Positions 8,985 to 18,045 of a stretch of DNA of 64,000 nucleotides are shown piece after piece. The stretch spans positions 87,127 through 151,126 of the forward strand of contig NZ_BQXQ01000008.1 of NCBI RefSeq assembly GCF_030159055.1. The letters run 5' to 3'. Position 1 is the stretch's first letter, and every line of letters begins with the position of its first letter. A program made the position numbers and the translations under genes. Source of the DNA: Acidovorax sp. SUPP3334. Its GTDB lineage: Bacteria; Pseudomonadota; Gammaproteobacteria; Burkholderiales; Burkholderiaceae_C. The notes below the pieces were generated by a model that was not told the origin of the DNA, did no database searches, and was given only the letters and a program-made list of their open reading frames with translations.

Positions 8985-10594
8985 TGCAGGCCGACATCAA
9001 CCGCCCGTTGAACGCATCGGGCAAGGCGGCGTTCCGCATCAACGCCCAGGTGTCGAACAGTGGCGACCCGACCGACTTCGTGTACCGGCGCGACCGATGG
9101 ATCGCGCCCTCGCCCTCGCTGTCGCTGTCGCTGTCGCTGGACCTGGGCCCGCAGACCGACCTGGTGCTTTTCGCCACCTACAGCCAGAGCAACTGGCTGC
9201 GCCAGCAGGGCATGACGCCCTACGGCACGGTGCGACCCAACCGCAACGGCCCGGTGCGCACGACCCTGTACACGGGCGATCCGGGCTTCGGCGGCTACGA
9301 CATCGAAAGCACTTCGGTCGGCTATGCGCTGGAGCACCGCATCTCGCCACAGCTGACGCTGCGCCAGAACGTGCGCTACGAATCCGAAAAGGGGAACGGC
9401 AACTTCGTCTCCAACCTGGCGCTGCAGTCCAACCAGCGCCTGCAGAACCGCCAGGCCACGCGCCAGTACCTGGACGACGACATGCTGGCCACCGACACCT
9501 CGCTGCTGTCGCAGTTCGCCGCCCTGGGTGTGCAGCACCGCCTGGTGACCGGGCTGGACGCACGCACCAGCCACAGCTGGCAGGGCCAGCGGCGCTGCAC
9601 CATCGGCGCGCTCGACGTGTTCAACCCGGTGTACGGCGTGGCCACTTCCTGCCCGGCGGCCTATACGAGCAACGCGCCTGAAAAGCTCAGCGTGATGGGC
9701 CTTTATGCGCAGGACCAGATCAAGCTCAACCCGCAGTGGACCGCCCTGGTCGGCCTGCGCCGCGACTGGTCCGACAACCAGATCGACGACCGCCTGGCCA
9801 ACCGGCAGACGCGCCAGAAGGATTCCGCCACCACTTTGTCGGCCGGGCTGGTGTACGAGTTCACGCCCGGCTGGGCAGCCTACACCAGCTACGGCGAATC
9901 GTTCCTGCCCGTGTCGGGCACCAGCTTCGGCGGCTCGCCCTTCGCGCCGGAGACCGGCAAGCAGTGGGAGGCGGGCCTCAAATACGAGGCGCCGAACGGG
10001 GGCTTGACCGGTGCCCTCGCGCTCTTCGACCTCAAGCGCCGCAACGTCACCACGGCAGACCCGGCCAACACCGGCTTCAGCGTGCAGACCGGCGAACAAC
10101 GCGCGCGCGGGCTGGAGCTGGAAGTGGGCGCCGAACTGCTGCGCAGCCTGAAGCTGACGGGCACCTACACCTACACCTACACCTACACCTACACCTACAC
10201 CTACACCTACACCGACACCTACACCGACACCGACACCGACACCGACACCAAGGTCACGCGCGACAACAACGCCGCCATCGTCGGCCTGCCGCTGAACCTC
10301 ACGCCGCGCCACACGCTGGCTTTGTGGGCCACCTACAAGCTGCCGCAGATGCCGCAGATCACCCTGGGGGCCGGTGCCCGCTACGTGAGCGAGCAGATCG
10401 GCTCGTACCCCTTCACCCTGCCCGCCTACACCGTGGCGGACCTGTCGATCGGCTATGCCGGCGCCAACTACCGCATCACCGCGGGCGTGAAGAACGTGTT
10501 CGACAAGGCCTACTACGACGGCGCGATCAACGCCAACGTGGTGTCGCCCGCCCTGCCGCGCAGCTTCAGCGTGGGCCTGACGTACTTCTTCTGA
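8985..10594 (+). pseudogene. TonB-dependent receptor, 5'-truncated
   Basis: The C-terminal roughly 535 residues of a siderophore-type outer-membrane receptor are intact, with beta-barrel strands, the YGTVRPNRNGPV region and the terminal FSVGLTYFF strand ending in Phe. The signal peptide, plug domain and TonB box are missing. The open frame continues upstream to 8429, but that stretch is antisense to a phage gene and not receptor-like. The product would not be exported. A hexanucleotide repeat (10163-10249) expands one barrel strand into alternating Thr-Tyr/Thr-Asp. Confidence 0.75.
10163..10249 (+). repeat. Hexanucleotide tandem repeat ACCTAC/ACCGAC
   Basis: About 14.5 units of ACCTAC, changing to ACCGAC towards the 3' end, encode a Thr-Tyr then Thr-Asp run within the truncated TonB receptor. 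Units of six keep the frame, so copy-number change alters length only. Such runs arise by slipped-strand mispairing. Confidence 0.9.
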
Positions 10595-10740
10595 AAACCG
10601 GCGGCAGGCGTGATGAACTGCCGATAGCCACCAAACGGGCGAGGCGCCGACACTTTTGGCGCCCAGCCAGCGCACTCGGATCGCCTGCGCTGCGCTACAT
10701 CGGTCTGCCGACATCAACAAAGTCGAATTGGCTTTTTATA

Positions 10741-10867
10741 TTCATAGATGTTTAATATTTTCGTTATTTCCTATCTATGTGAATTTTTTACGCATTCCTG
10801 TTTGAATTCAGACCAATACCTAATTCATAGGTTTCTATTTTTTGGCATTTTCAATAACATCTATGAA
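10741..10867 (+). promoter_or_regulatory. hipBA operator/promoter region
   Basis: This AT-rich region contrasts with the GC-rich flanks. TTCATAGATGT at 10741-10751 and its exact inverted copy ACATCTATGAA at 10857-10867 bracket the region, with related CTATG/CATAG elements at about 10771-10779 and 10823-10830. The right copy runs into the hipB start codon. Several spaced palindromic half-sites are expected for a HipB-autoregulated promoter. No Shine-Dalgarno sequence is visible before the hipB ATG. Confidence 0.6.
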
Positions 10868-11487
10868 TGCCAAGACAGAACACCCCGCCAGCAGCCTACC
10901 CCCGGGCCGTGCTGGAGCAGATCGAGCAACTGGCGCAAAACATCGTCATCGCCCGCAAGCGCCGCAAGGAAACGCAGGCGCAATGGGCCCAGCGGCTGGG
11001 CGTCTCGCAGCCGACCATGGCCCGCATAGAGCGGGGGGACCCGTCCGTGGCGATGGCGTCGTATGTGATGTGCATGTGGCTCATCAACCAGGCACAGGGC
11101 CTGGCCGAGTTGATTGCGCCGCAGAACGACCTTGCCTCGCTGGAACGTGAGGTCGCCAGAACGCGCCCGCGCGCACCCCGCGCCCCTATCGCCCCTATCG
11201 CCCCTATCGCCCCTATCGCCCCTATCGCCCCTATCGCCCCTATCGCCTCTATCGCCTCTATCGCCTCTATCGCCAAGACTCCAGAGAAAGGGGCGGTGCC
11301 GCAGGCCGACCCGGCCCTGGGAGCACCCAGCGTCCGGGAAGCGGAACCGGTCTTCGCGCGCCATGGCACCGCGGCGGGCGCAAGCTCCGAACCGGCCGTT
11401 CCGCCAAGCCCCGCGGAACGCCCGGCCAACAGCACGGCCGCAGGCCTGCTGGCTTTGATCGCCGGGCACAAGAAGGCCCGTTCATGA
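10867..11487 (+). CDS. hipB: HipB-like antitoxin/transcriptional regulator
   Basis: 206 residues. An N-terminal XRE-type helix-turn-helix (about residues 25-75: RKRRKETQAQWAQRLGVSQP...RIERGDPSV) is followed by an unusual linker made of ten Ala-Pro-Ile/Ala-Ser-Ile repeats and a disordered Ala/Pro-rich tail. It should bind the upstream inverted repeats and neutralise the HipA kinase encoded next, with which it overlaps by ATGA. HipB proteins are usually near 90 residues, so the repeat-bearing extension is odd. Confidence 0.75.
   Translation: MPRQNTPPAAYPRAVLEQIEQLAQNIVIARKRRKETQAQWAQRLGVSQPTMARIERGDPSVAMASYVMCMWLINQAQGLAELIAPQNDLASLEREVARTRPRAPRAPIAPIAPIAPIAPIAPIAPIASIASIASIAKTPEKGAVPQADPALGAPSVREAEPVFARHGTAAGASSEPAVPPSPAERPANSTAAGLLALIAGHKKARS
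11180..11269 (+). repeat. 9-bp tandem repeat in hipB
   Basis: Ten consecutive 9-bp units, seven GCCCCTATC then three GCCTCTATC, encode Ala-Pro-Ile x7 and Ala-Ser-Ile x3. The unit is a multiple of three and the near-perfect identity suggests recent slippage expansion. The repeat lies between the DNA-binding domain and the C-terminal tail. Confidence 0.95.
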
Positions 11488-12761
11488 GCGCGCCCTCAGT
11501 GCTGCCGCGCTCTTATGTTCCGCAAGACACTCTGCACGTCTGGACGCTGGTCAACCCGGCCGCACCCGTGCTGACGGGCTCCGTCGCGTTGTCGGCCCTG
11601 GTGCCCAACTGCGCCACCTTCAGCTATGCCGCGGATTGGTGGGAGTTCGCGCTGAGCGAAGACCTTCCCCTCATTGCCGGGCAAACCTTCAGTGCAGGCC
11701 AAAAAGACAGCGCCCCTGGTGCCATCGACGATGCCCGCCCGGACCGCTGGGGCGAACGCATCATCCGCCATGTGGACCGGCCCGCGCGCCTGTCGATTCT
11801 GGAAATGCTGCTGTTCGCGGGCGACGACCGGTTCGGCGCTCTGGGCCTCTCGACCTCGGCAGAACGCTACATTCCCCGGCGCATCGGGCCGTATCCGCAG
11901 TTGCGCGACCTGCCGTCGCTGGTTCGGGCCGTGGAAGACGTGCAGACGCAAGCGCCCATCACGCCGGACATCCAGCGCCTGGTACAACCCGGCGTCACGC
12001 TGGGCGGCGCAAGGCCCAAGGCCCTGCTGCAGACCGATGGCGGCCCCTGCGTGATCAAGTTCAGCGAACTGGACGACCCCGTGGACACGCCGCTGATCGA
12101 GCACGCCACCATGACGCTGGCAGCCCAGGCCGGCATCCGCGTCGCCGCCACCGGCGTGCTGCCGCTGCCATCGCGGCATGCGCACGGCAAACCGCGCCAC
12201 GCGTTGACCATCCAGCGCTTCGACCGGCTCGATACCGGCACCTTGAATCTGCGGCTGCACTGCATTTCGGCCAAGACCGCGCTGGCAGCGGCGGGCCTGG
12301 GTGAAAGCTACGGTGCGCTGGCCACGGTGCTGCTGCGCCAGGCCCACCCGGACCGGCACAAAGCCCAGCGCGAAGAGCTGTTCCAGCGCATGGTGTTCAA
12401 CATCCTCATGGACAACACGGACGACCACGAGCGCAACCACTGCCTGCGGCTGGGCTTCGACGGTTACTACGAGCTGTCACCCGCGTTCGACGTGGTGCCT
12501 GCGCTGCAGAACATGGGCTACCAGGCCATGGGGGTGGGCCGGCACGGCGCGGAATCGACCCTCGAAAACGCGCTGACCGATCTCAGCGAGTTCGGCCTCA
12601 CGCGCGCCCGGGCTGTGGAACTGATCCAGACAGTGGCCCGCACCGTGGACCGGTGGCCGCAGCATTTCGCCGAGCGGGGCGTGGGCGCGCAGGACATGGA
12701 GCTGCTGCACGCCAGCATCGACCGCAACGCGCTGAAATCCCAGCGCCAGGCGTTCTGCTGA
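11484..12761 (+). CDS. hipA: HipA-family kinase toxin
   Basis: 425 residues. The HipA-like fold is shown by the N-terminal small domain, a GGARPK nucleotide-binding segment near residues 174-180, a catalytic loop M-D-N-T-D-D-H beginning at D310, and the metal-binding S-P-A-F-D-V motif. HipA toxins phosphorylate proteins such as glutamyl-tRNA synthetase and induce dormancy; the target here is unknown. ATGA overlap with hipB gives coupled expression of antitoxin and toxin. All key kinase motifs appear intact. Confidence 0.85.
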   Translation: MSAPSVLPRSYVPQDTLHVWTLVNPAAPVLTGSVALSALVPNCATFSYAADWWEFALSEDLPLIAGQTFSAGQKDSAPGAIDDARPDRWGERIIRHVDRPARLSILEMLLFAGDDRFGALGLSTSAERYIPRRIGPYPQLRDLPSLVRAVEDVQTQAPITPDIQRLVQPGVTLGGARPKALLQTDGGPCVIKFSELDDPVDTPLIEHATMTLAAQAGIRVAATGVLPLPSRHAHGKPRHALTIQRFDRLDTGTLNLRLHCISAKTALAAAGLGESYGALATVLLRQAHPDRHKAQREELFQRMVFNILMDNTDDHERNHCLRLGFDGYYELSPAFDVVPALQNMGYQAMGVGRHGAESTLENALTDLSEFGLTRARAVELIQTVARTVDRWPQHFAERGVGAQDMELLHASIDRNALKSQRQAFC

Positions 12762-12831
12762 ACCTGGCAGTAGCGCGGCACAAGCATATTGGTCAAATAT
12801 GCCTCCACCACAATATCCACTAAGGCATATA

Positions 12832-12848
12832 GCTATAAAAACAATAGC
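12832..12848. repeat. GCTAT...ATAGC small palindrome
   Basis: GCTAT-N7-ATAGC with an A-rich loop lies between the convergent hipA and tctC genes. The same type of element occurs at 659-673 and 20754-20770. On the minus strand its T-rich loop could assist termination of the catabolic operon. Confidence 0.5.
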
Positions 12849-12866
12849 AACCGAGAGGACGCCAGA

Positions 12867-13893
12867 TCAATCCACGCTGGCGCCGGATTCCTTCACCACC
12901 TTGCCCCACTTGGCGCTTTCGGCCTGGATGAAGGCAGCGAACTGCTCGGGTGTCTCGCTCACCGGCTCGGCGCCCTGGTCGGCCAGCTTCTTCTTCGTTT
13001 CGGCCTGCGACAGCACCTTGACCAGCGCCTTGTTCAGCTGCGCCACGATGGGCGCGGGCGTGCCCGCCGGCGCGAACATGCCGAACCACGACGTGGCCTC
13101 GTAGCCGGGCACCCCGGCCTCGGCGATGGTCGGCACATCGGGCAGCTCGGGCGAGCGTTTGGCCGTGGTCACGGCGATGGGGCGCAGCTTGCCGGAACGC
13201 ACGTGCTGGATGGCCGAGGGCATGTTGTCGAACATGATGCCGATCTGGTTGCCCAGCAGGTCGGTCACGGCCGGGGCGCTGCCCTTGTAGGGCACGTGCC
13301 GCATGTCCACCTTGGCCAGGCTCTTGCACAGCTCGCCCGACAGGTGGATGGAGCTGCCGCTGCCGGACGAACCGAAGTTCACCTTGCCCGGATTGGCCTT
13401 GGCATAGGCGATCAGCTCCTGCACCGTCTTGTAGGGCTGGTTGGGGTTGGCCACCAGCAGATTGGGCACGTTGGCCACGCGCGTGAGCGGCGCGAAGTCC
13501 TTCACCGGATCGAACGGCATCTTCTTGTACAGCGCGGCGTTGATGGCGTGCGTGCCCGCCGTGCCCATGAAGAGCGTGTAGCCGTCGGCCGGCGCGCGTG
13601 CGGCCATCTGCCCGCCGATGTTGCCGCCTGCGCCGGCGCGGTTGTCCACCACCACCGACTGGCCCAGTTCGGCGGACAGGCCCTGGCCGATCACGCGCGC
13701 CAGGATGTCGGTGGTGCCCCCGGCCGCGAACGGCACGATGATGGTGATGGGCTTGTTCGGGAACGCCTGCGCGAAGGCGCTGGCAGGCACTGCGGCCCCA
13801 GCGGCGGCGGCCAGCAGCGCGCGGCGCGAACCCGATCGGGACGGGGCGGCGGAAAGGGGCGGCGGAAAGGGGGGTCGAACGGAACGGGGTCAT
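12867..13893 (-). pseudogene. TctC/Bug-family solute-binding protein, frameshifted by a 13-bp duplication
   Basis: The mature part (from PASAFAQAFPNKPITIIVPFAAGG) is a complete Bug-type periplasmic binding protein for carboxylates. The good start (ATG at 13893 behind GAGGA) is in another frame. A 13-bp unit is present twice in tandem at 13843-13868, inside the signal-peptide codons. Removing one copy joins MTPFRSTPLSAAP directly to SRSGSRRALLAAAAGAAVPASAFAQ, a proper signal peptide. The gene is therefore inactivated, or switchable by loss of the repeat. It is last in the catabolic operon and may once have served uptake with the transporter gene. Confidence 0.85.
13843..13868. repeat. 13-bp perfect tandem duplication
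   Basis: GGGGCGGCGGAAA occurs twice back to back (13843-13855 and 13856-13868). Because 13 is not a multiple of three it shifts the tctC reading frame within the signal peptide. Confidence 0.95.
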
Positions 13894-13945
13894 GTCTTGT
13901 TTCCTCGGTCGTGCGCCTGCGGCGGTGGAACGGCAGCGTGCCTGT

Positions 13946-14230
13946 CTATTCCTGCACGACAGACGACGGGTGGTTGGCCAGCGGCGTCACCTTGATCTGC
14001 ATGTACGGAAACAGCGGCAGGCCGCTCAGGATGGCGTGCAGCTCGTCGTTGCTGGCCACGTCGAAGATGCTCACGTTGGCGTATTCGCCCACGACGCGCC
14101 ACAGGTGGCGCCACTTGCCGCTGCGCTGCAGCTGCTGCGAATATTCCTTTTCCTTGCGCTTGATCTCGTCGGCCACTTCCGGGGCCAGCGTGGACGGGAT
14201 CTGCACGGTCATTTCAGCCATGAACAGCAT
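13946..14230 (-). CDS. catC: Muconolactone delta-isomerase
   Basis: 94 residues, the family's usual size, starting MLFMAEMTVQIP with GGAGCAACCC before ATG. The family signature is clear: ELQRSGKWRHLWRVVG-like, YANVSIFDV and LPLFPYM. The enzyme converts muconolactone to 3-oxoadipate enol-lactone, the substrate of the PcaD hydrolase encoded upstream in the same operon. No muconate cycloisomerase or catechol dioxygenase gene is in the window, so the lactone must come from elsewhere, or a related lactone is handled. Confidence 0.85.
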   Translation of the reverse strand: MLFMAEMTVQIPSTLAPEVADEIKRKEKEYSQQLQRSGKWRHLWRVVGEYANVSIFDVASNDELHAILSGLPLFPYMQIKVTPLANHPSSVVQE

Positions 14231-14288
14231 GGGTTGCTCCTTGAAAACGGAATGGAAAAAAGAAGGGAAGATGCCCACAGCACGGCGA

Positions 14289-15623
14289 TCAGAGGTGCGG
14301 CCAGACCAGCATGGTCACGGCGTAGATGGCGCCCACCAGCAGCATGGACACCACCGTGTAGCCCATGATGTCTTTCAGCTTCAGCTTGGACAGCGCCAGC
14401 GCCGGCAGGATCCAGAACGGCTGCACCAGATCGTTCCAGCCGTTGCCCAGCATCACCGACATGGCCGTCTGCGCCTGCGAGGCGCCGAGCGTGGTGGCCG
14501 CGTTGATCATGAAGGGGCCCTGCAGCACCCAGTGGCCACCGCCCGAAGGCGCGAAGAAGTTGATGACGAACGAGCTGACCAGGCCCCACAGCGGCAGCGT
14601 GTCGGCGGTGGACACGCTCACGAACATGTGCGCGATCGACTCCACCAGGCCCGAGCCATGCATGATCGCCATGATCCCGGCGTAGAACGGGAACTGCAGG
14701 ATGATCCCGCCGATGGTCTTCACGCCCTCGTTGACCTTCTCCACGTACTTCATCGGCGTGCCCAGCAGCAGCACCCCGAGGAACAGGATGAAGAAGTTGA
14801 TCATGTTCAGGTCGAGGTTGCCGCCCTTCATGAAATGCATGGCCACGTACGCCATGCCGCACAGGCCGATCAGCAGGCTCAGCACGCGGCTGTTGTTCAG
14901 GCGCCAGGCCAGCGTCTTCTGGTCGCCCAGCAGGCCTTCTGCGCCGGCGGGCCTGGCATCGGCCACGGTGGCCGGGTCCAGTTCGACGACGGGCTCGCCC
15001 TTCTTGGGGTGCATGGTGGCGTTGAGCAGCGGCAGCGCGATCAGCACGGCCAGGCTGGTCAGCAGGATGGGCGCGGAGAAGATCGTCTGCGTGAGCGGGA
15101 TCAGCCCCATGGTGCCCTCGAAGGCGTGGCCCTTGGTCGAGATCAGCACGGGAATGGTCGCCGAAAATCCCAGGCTGTACATGGTGAAGCCCGTGTACGC
15201 CGCCGCGATGATCAGCGGGTAGTGCACGCCCTTCACCTTGAGCGCGAGCTTGCGCGCCATGATGCCGCCGATCACGAGGCCGAAGCCCCAGTTGAGGTAG
15301 CTGCCCACGCAGCCGACGATGGTGGCCACGATGATGGCCTGGCGCGGCGTCTGCACCCGCGAGGCGATGCGGTCCAGGAACCGGTCCACGATGGGCGCGG
15401 CCGCCAGCACGTAGCCCATCACCAGGATCACCGCCATCTGCGTGGTGAAGGCCAGCAGGCTCCAAAAGCCCTTACCCCAGTCCTGCACCACGTCGTTGAT
15501 CGGGCGGTTTTCGACCCCGAAGGCCAGCGCCATCGTCAGCAGCGTGAGCATGATCGCGAAGACGAACGGATCGGGCAGGTAGCGCCGCATCAGTTCGGTG
15601 AAGAAGGCTGTGATTTTCGACAT
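14289..15623 (-). CDS. AtoE-type short-chain fatty acid/carboxylate transporter
   Basis: 444 residues with about 12 hydrophobic segments. It starts MSKITAFFTELMRRYLPDPFVFA, typical of the AtoE family, and contains the conserved NWGFGLVIGG and FFAPSGGGHW motifs. AtoE proteins import short-chain fatty acids such as acetoacetate. Here the substrate is probably an oxo-acid or aromatic-derived acid fed to the pca enzymes, inferred from the operon. It lies between the SDR and the isomerase genes, about 60 bp from each. Confidence 0.85.
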   Translation of the reverse strand: MSKITAFFTELMRRYLPDPFVFAIMLTLLTMALAFGVENRPINDVVQDWGKGFWSLLAFTTQMAVILVMGYVLAAAPIVDRFLDRIASRVQTPRQAIIVATIVGCVGSYLNWGFGLVIGGIMARKLALKVKGVHYPLIIAAAYTGFTMYSLGFSATIPVLISTKGHAFEGTMGLIPLTQTIFSAPILLTSLAVLIALPLLNATMHPKKGEPVVELDPATVADARPAGAEGLLGDQKTLAWRLNNSRVLSLLIGLCGMAYVAMHFMKGGNLDLNMINFFILFLGVLLLGTPMKYVEKVNEGVKTIGGIILQFPFYAGIMAIMHGSGLVESIAHMFVSVSTADTLPLWGLVSSFVINFFAPSGGGHWVLQGPFMINAATTLGASQAQTAMSVMLGNGWNDLVQPFWILPALALSKLKLKDIMGYTVVSMLLVGAIYAVTMLVWPHL

Positions 15624-15684
15624 CGGGACTGTCTCTTTGCTTTATTGTGTGGTTTGGAGAGAAACGAAAGGAAGGGGCCGCGCG

Positions 15685-16410
15685 CTACAGGCCCGCCACG
15701 CCCACGGTCATGCCGCCGCAGACGTACAGCACCTGGCCGGTGACGAAGCCGCTGCGCGCATCGAGCAGATAGGCGACGGCATGCGCCACGTCGTCCGGCG
15801 TTCCCACGCGCTTGACGGGCACCGAATCGATGATGGCCTGGGTGCGCGGCGCGTCGGGCGGGTTGGCGCGGTCGAACAGATCGGTGCGGATGGGCCCGGG
15901 GCCGATGGCGTTGGCCGTGATGCCGTGGCGGCCCAGTTCCAGCGCCCACACGCGGGTCATGCCGATCAGGCCGGCCTTGGTGGCCGAGTACGCGGTGCGC
16001 AGTTCCTTGCCCAAAGCAGCGCGCGAGGACATGTTCACGATGCGGCCGAAGCCCGCTGCCTGCATGCCCGGCAGCAGCGCCTGCATGCATTGCAGGCTGC
16101 AGCGCAGGTTGAGCGCCACGGCCAGATCGAACTGCTCCAGGGTCTGCTCGGCGGCTTCGGCGGGCACCACGATGCCCACGTTGTTCACCAGGCGCGTGAT
16201 GGGCCCACCCGCCAGCGCCTGCTGCAGCGCCCGCGCGGTGTCGGCGGTGTTGGACAGGTCGGCCTGGATGCCGCCCGGCACGTGGTCCACCACGCGGTCG
16301 ATGATGACGGGCTCGAAGCCGTCGGCGCGGCACCGCTCGGCCGTGGCGGCACCGATGCCGGCGCCGCCGCCCGTGATGAGAACGCGCTCACGCGATGAAA
16401 TGGCGGTCAT
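15685..16410 (-). CDS. Short-chain dehydrogenase/reductase
   Basis: 241 residues of classical SDR type. The GGGAGIG nucleotide-binding motif is at about residues 14-20, followed by NNVG, a catalytic Ser in NMSSRA, Y-S-A-T-K (YxxxK) and the usual C-terminal GxV segment. GGAGTG precedes the start. It presumably oxidises or reduces a hydroxy/oxo intermediate of the same catabolic route. The substrate cannot be told from sequence. Confidence 0.85.
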   Translation of the reverse strand: MTAISSRERVLITGGGAGIGAATAERCRADGFEPVIIDRVVDHVPGGIQADLSNTADTARALQQALAGGPITRLVNNVGIVVPAEAAEQTLEQFDLAVALNLRCSLQCMQALLPGMQAAGFGRIVNMSSRAALGKELRTAYSATKAGLIGMTRVWALELGRHGITANAIGPGPIRTDLFDRANPPDAPRTQAIIDSVPVKRVGTPDDVAHAVAYLLDARSGFVTGQVLYVCGGMTVGVAGL

Positions 16411-16522
16411 GGAAGGTCACTCCGGGAAAAACGAAAGGCGATGGATCGAAAAACGGAACCGCACGGGCAGGTGCGAGAACATGCGCAACGGCACGTGCCA
16501 CGGCAGGTGTAGTGGCCGGCGC

Positions 16523-16819
16523 TCAGAGATGGCACTCGCCGCCCACGTAGGCTTTGCGCCAGCGCGTGAGCACTACGCGCTCGAACAGGCCGGCAGCGTG
16601 GAACGGGTCGGACTCGATGAAGCGCTGCGCCTGCTCGCGCGTGTCCAGGTCCACCACGTACAGGCCACCGCCCAGGTCGGTGCCGTCGTCAGCGAGCTTG
16701 GCGCCGCAGGCCAGCAGCAAGGCCTTGTGCTCGTCCAGGAACGCCAGGTGCGCTGCGCGCGTGGCCTGGCGCACGGACTGGTGATGAGGCTTGTCGAAGG
16801 TTTCGATGATGAAAGGCAC
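16523..16819 (-). CDS. YciI family protein
   Basis: 98 residues. The GTG start at 16819 was chosen because GGAG lies 6 bp upstream and the product then begins with the family's PFIIET. The ferredoxin-like fold is suggested by conserved His (RAAHLAFL) and a DPF motif (ESDPFHAAGLF). YciI proteins often accompany degradation genes; some act as dehalogenase- or isomerase-like enzymes. It sits between the cyclase and SDR genes. Confidence 0.75.
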   Translation of the reverse strand: MPFIIETFDKPHHQSVRQATRAAHLAFLDEHKALLLACGAKLADDGTDLGGGLYVVDLDTREQAQRFIESDPFHAAGLFERVVLTRWRKAYVGGECHL

Positions 16820-16942
16820 AGCAGTCTCCGTGTGCCAGGCGGGCCGGCACATTGCAAATGCCGGTCGCCCGGCGGGGTCGGTGTTGGATTCCCGGGCGGT
16901 GCGCGCCGCCAGCGAACCGTGACCGGGAACGAACGTCGGCGC

Positions 16943-18019
16943 TCAGACCGTGGCGACCGGCGTCACGGGCGAACCCACGGCACCGGGAAGATTCAGCGGC
17001 GGCGCCGTCAGCAGGAACCGGTGGCGCCCGCGAGCGCGCAGCCACTCGGCCAGCGGTGTGAGATGCCACAACTCGCCCAGGTGAACCCCGAGCTTGAACA
17101 GGCAGTGCTCGTGCAGCGGCAACGCCGCGCAGCAGTCGGGGCCGGGGCGCGCCGGGTGCGCCTCCACCGCGTAGTTGTCGGCGGCGATCGCGGCCAGCTG
17201 GCTGTCGGTGATCCACTGCAGCAGCCGCTCGTCGCGCCCGTCCAGCACGGCGCAGGCACCCGCCATGACGGCCGGCTCGGGGTTGCGGCGCATGCCCAGC
17301 AGCACGTCGGCAAAACCCGAGTGCAGGCAGACGATGTCGCCCGCCTCCACCGTGACGCCGTCGGCATCCATCACGCGCATCAGCGTGTCGTAGCCGACGA
17401 GCGTGCGGGCGTCGCCCAGGTGCGCGCGCAGATCGATCATCACGCCGCGGCCCTGCACGCCCGTGCGCGCCATGCCCTCGATGCCCAGGGCATGCGCGGC
17501 CGAAGTGCTGGTGGCCGCCCCCGGCGCACCGGGCGAGGCCGGCACGCCCGTGTCGCGCACGTCGTGCGGGCCGACGATGTGGCGCCCCGCCGCGTAGCCG
17601 TTGTAGTACAGCGCTTCGGGCAGGCCATCGCCGTTGGCATCGAACATCGAGCCGGCGTGGGCCAGGCTGTCCCACTGGGTGGAGTACTGCAGATACAGAA
17701 TGGCCAGGTCGTCCGACAGCACATCGGTGCGGCCGGGCTCCAGCTCGCCCATCAGGCAGTTGAAGTTGACGCGGCCCTTGCGCAGCGTGGGCCGCAGCAC
17801 GGGCGGGTAGCGGTTGGGGTTGAGGGCGTTGCCGCCAGGGTAGTCCAGCGGCAGGCTCAGCGCGAAAGCCAGTCCCTCATGCACTTCGGCCACGCCCTGG
17901 CGCACCTTCTCGGGCGTGAGCAGGTTCAGGCGGCCCAACTGATCGTCGGGGCCGAAGTCGCCCCAGGTGGAGCCTTCGGGGCGGTGCCGCCAGCGGGGAT
18001 TCGTAGGCTGTTGATCCAT
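16943..18019 (-). CDS. Cyclase family protein (kynurenine formamidase-like fold)
   Basis: 358 residues starting MDQQPTNPRWRHRPEGSTWGDFGPDDQ, a start seen in long bacterial cyclase-family members. The metal-binding region includes QWDSLAHAG (HxGxH-like, here H-A-G) and later a GDIVCLHSGF segment. The family hydrolyses cyclic or amide substrates, usually with Zn or Mn. Its position between pcaD and the YciI gene suggests ring or lactone hydrolysis in the same pathway. The substrate is unknown. Confidence 0.75.
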   Translation of the reverse strand: MDQQPTNPRWRHRPEGSTWGDFGPDDQLGRLNLLTPEKVRQGVAEVHEGLAFALSLPLDYPGGNALNPNRYPPVLRPTLRKGRVNFNCLMGELEPGRTDVLSDDLAILYLQYSTQWDSLAHAGSMFDANGDGLPEALYYNGYAAGRHIVGPHDVRDTGVPASPGAPGAATSTSAAHALGIEGMARTGVQGRGVMIDLRAHLGDARTLVGYDTLMRVMDADGVTVEAGDIVCLHSGFADVLLGMRRNPEPAVMAGACAVLDGRDERLLQWITDSQLAAIAADNYAVEAHPARPGPDCCAALPLHEHCLFKLGVHLGELWHLTPLAEWLRARGRHRFLLTAPPLNLPGAVGSPVTPVATV

Positions 18020-18045
18020 GGAGGGTGTCTCGCGCGGCAATCGGC

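Noticed and set aside
10163..11269. Tandem repeats as a CRISPR array
   Set aside because: Units are 6 or 9 bp, contiguous, without spacers, and encode protein.
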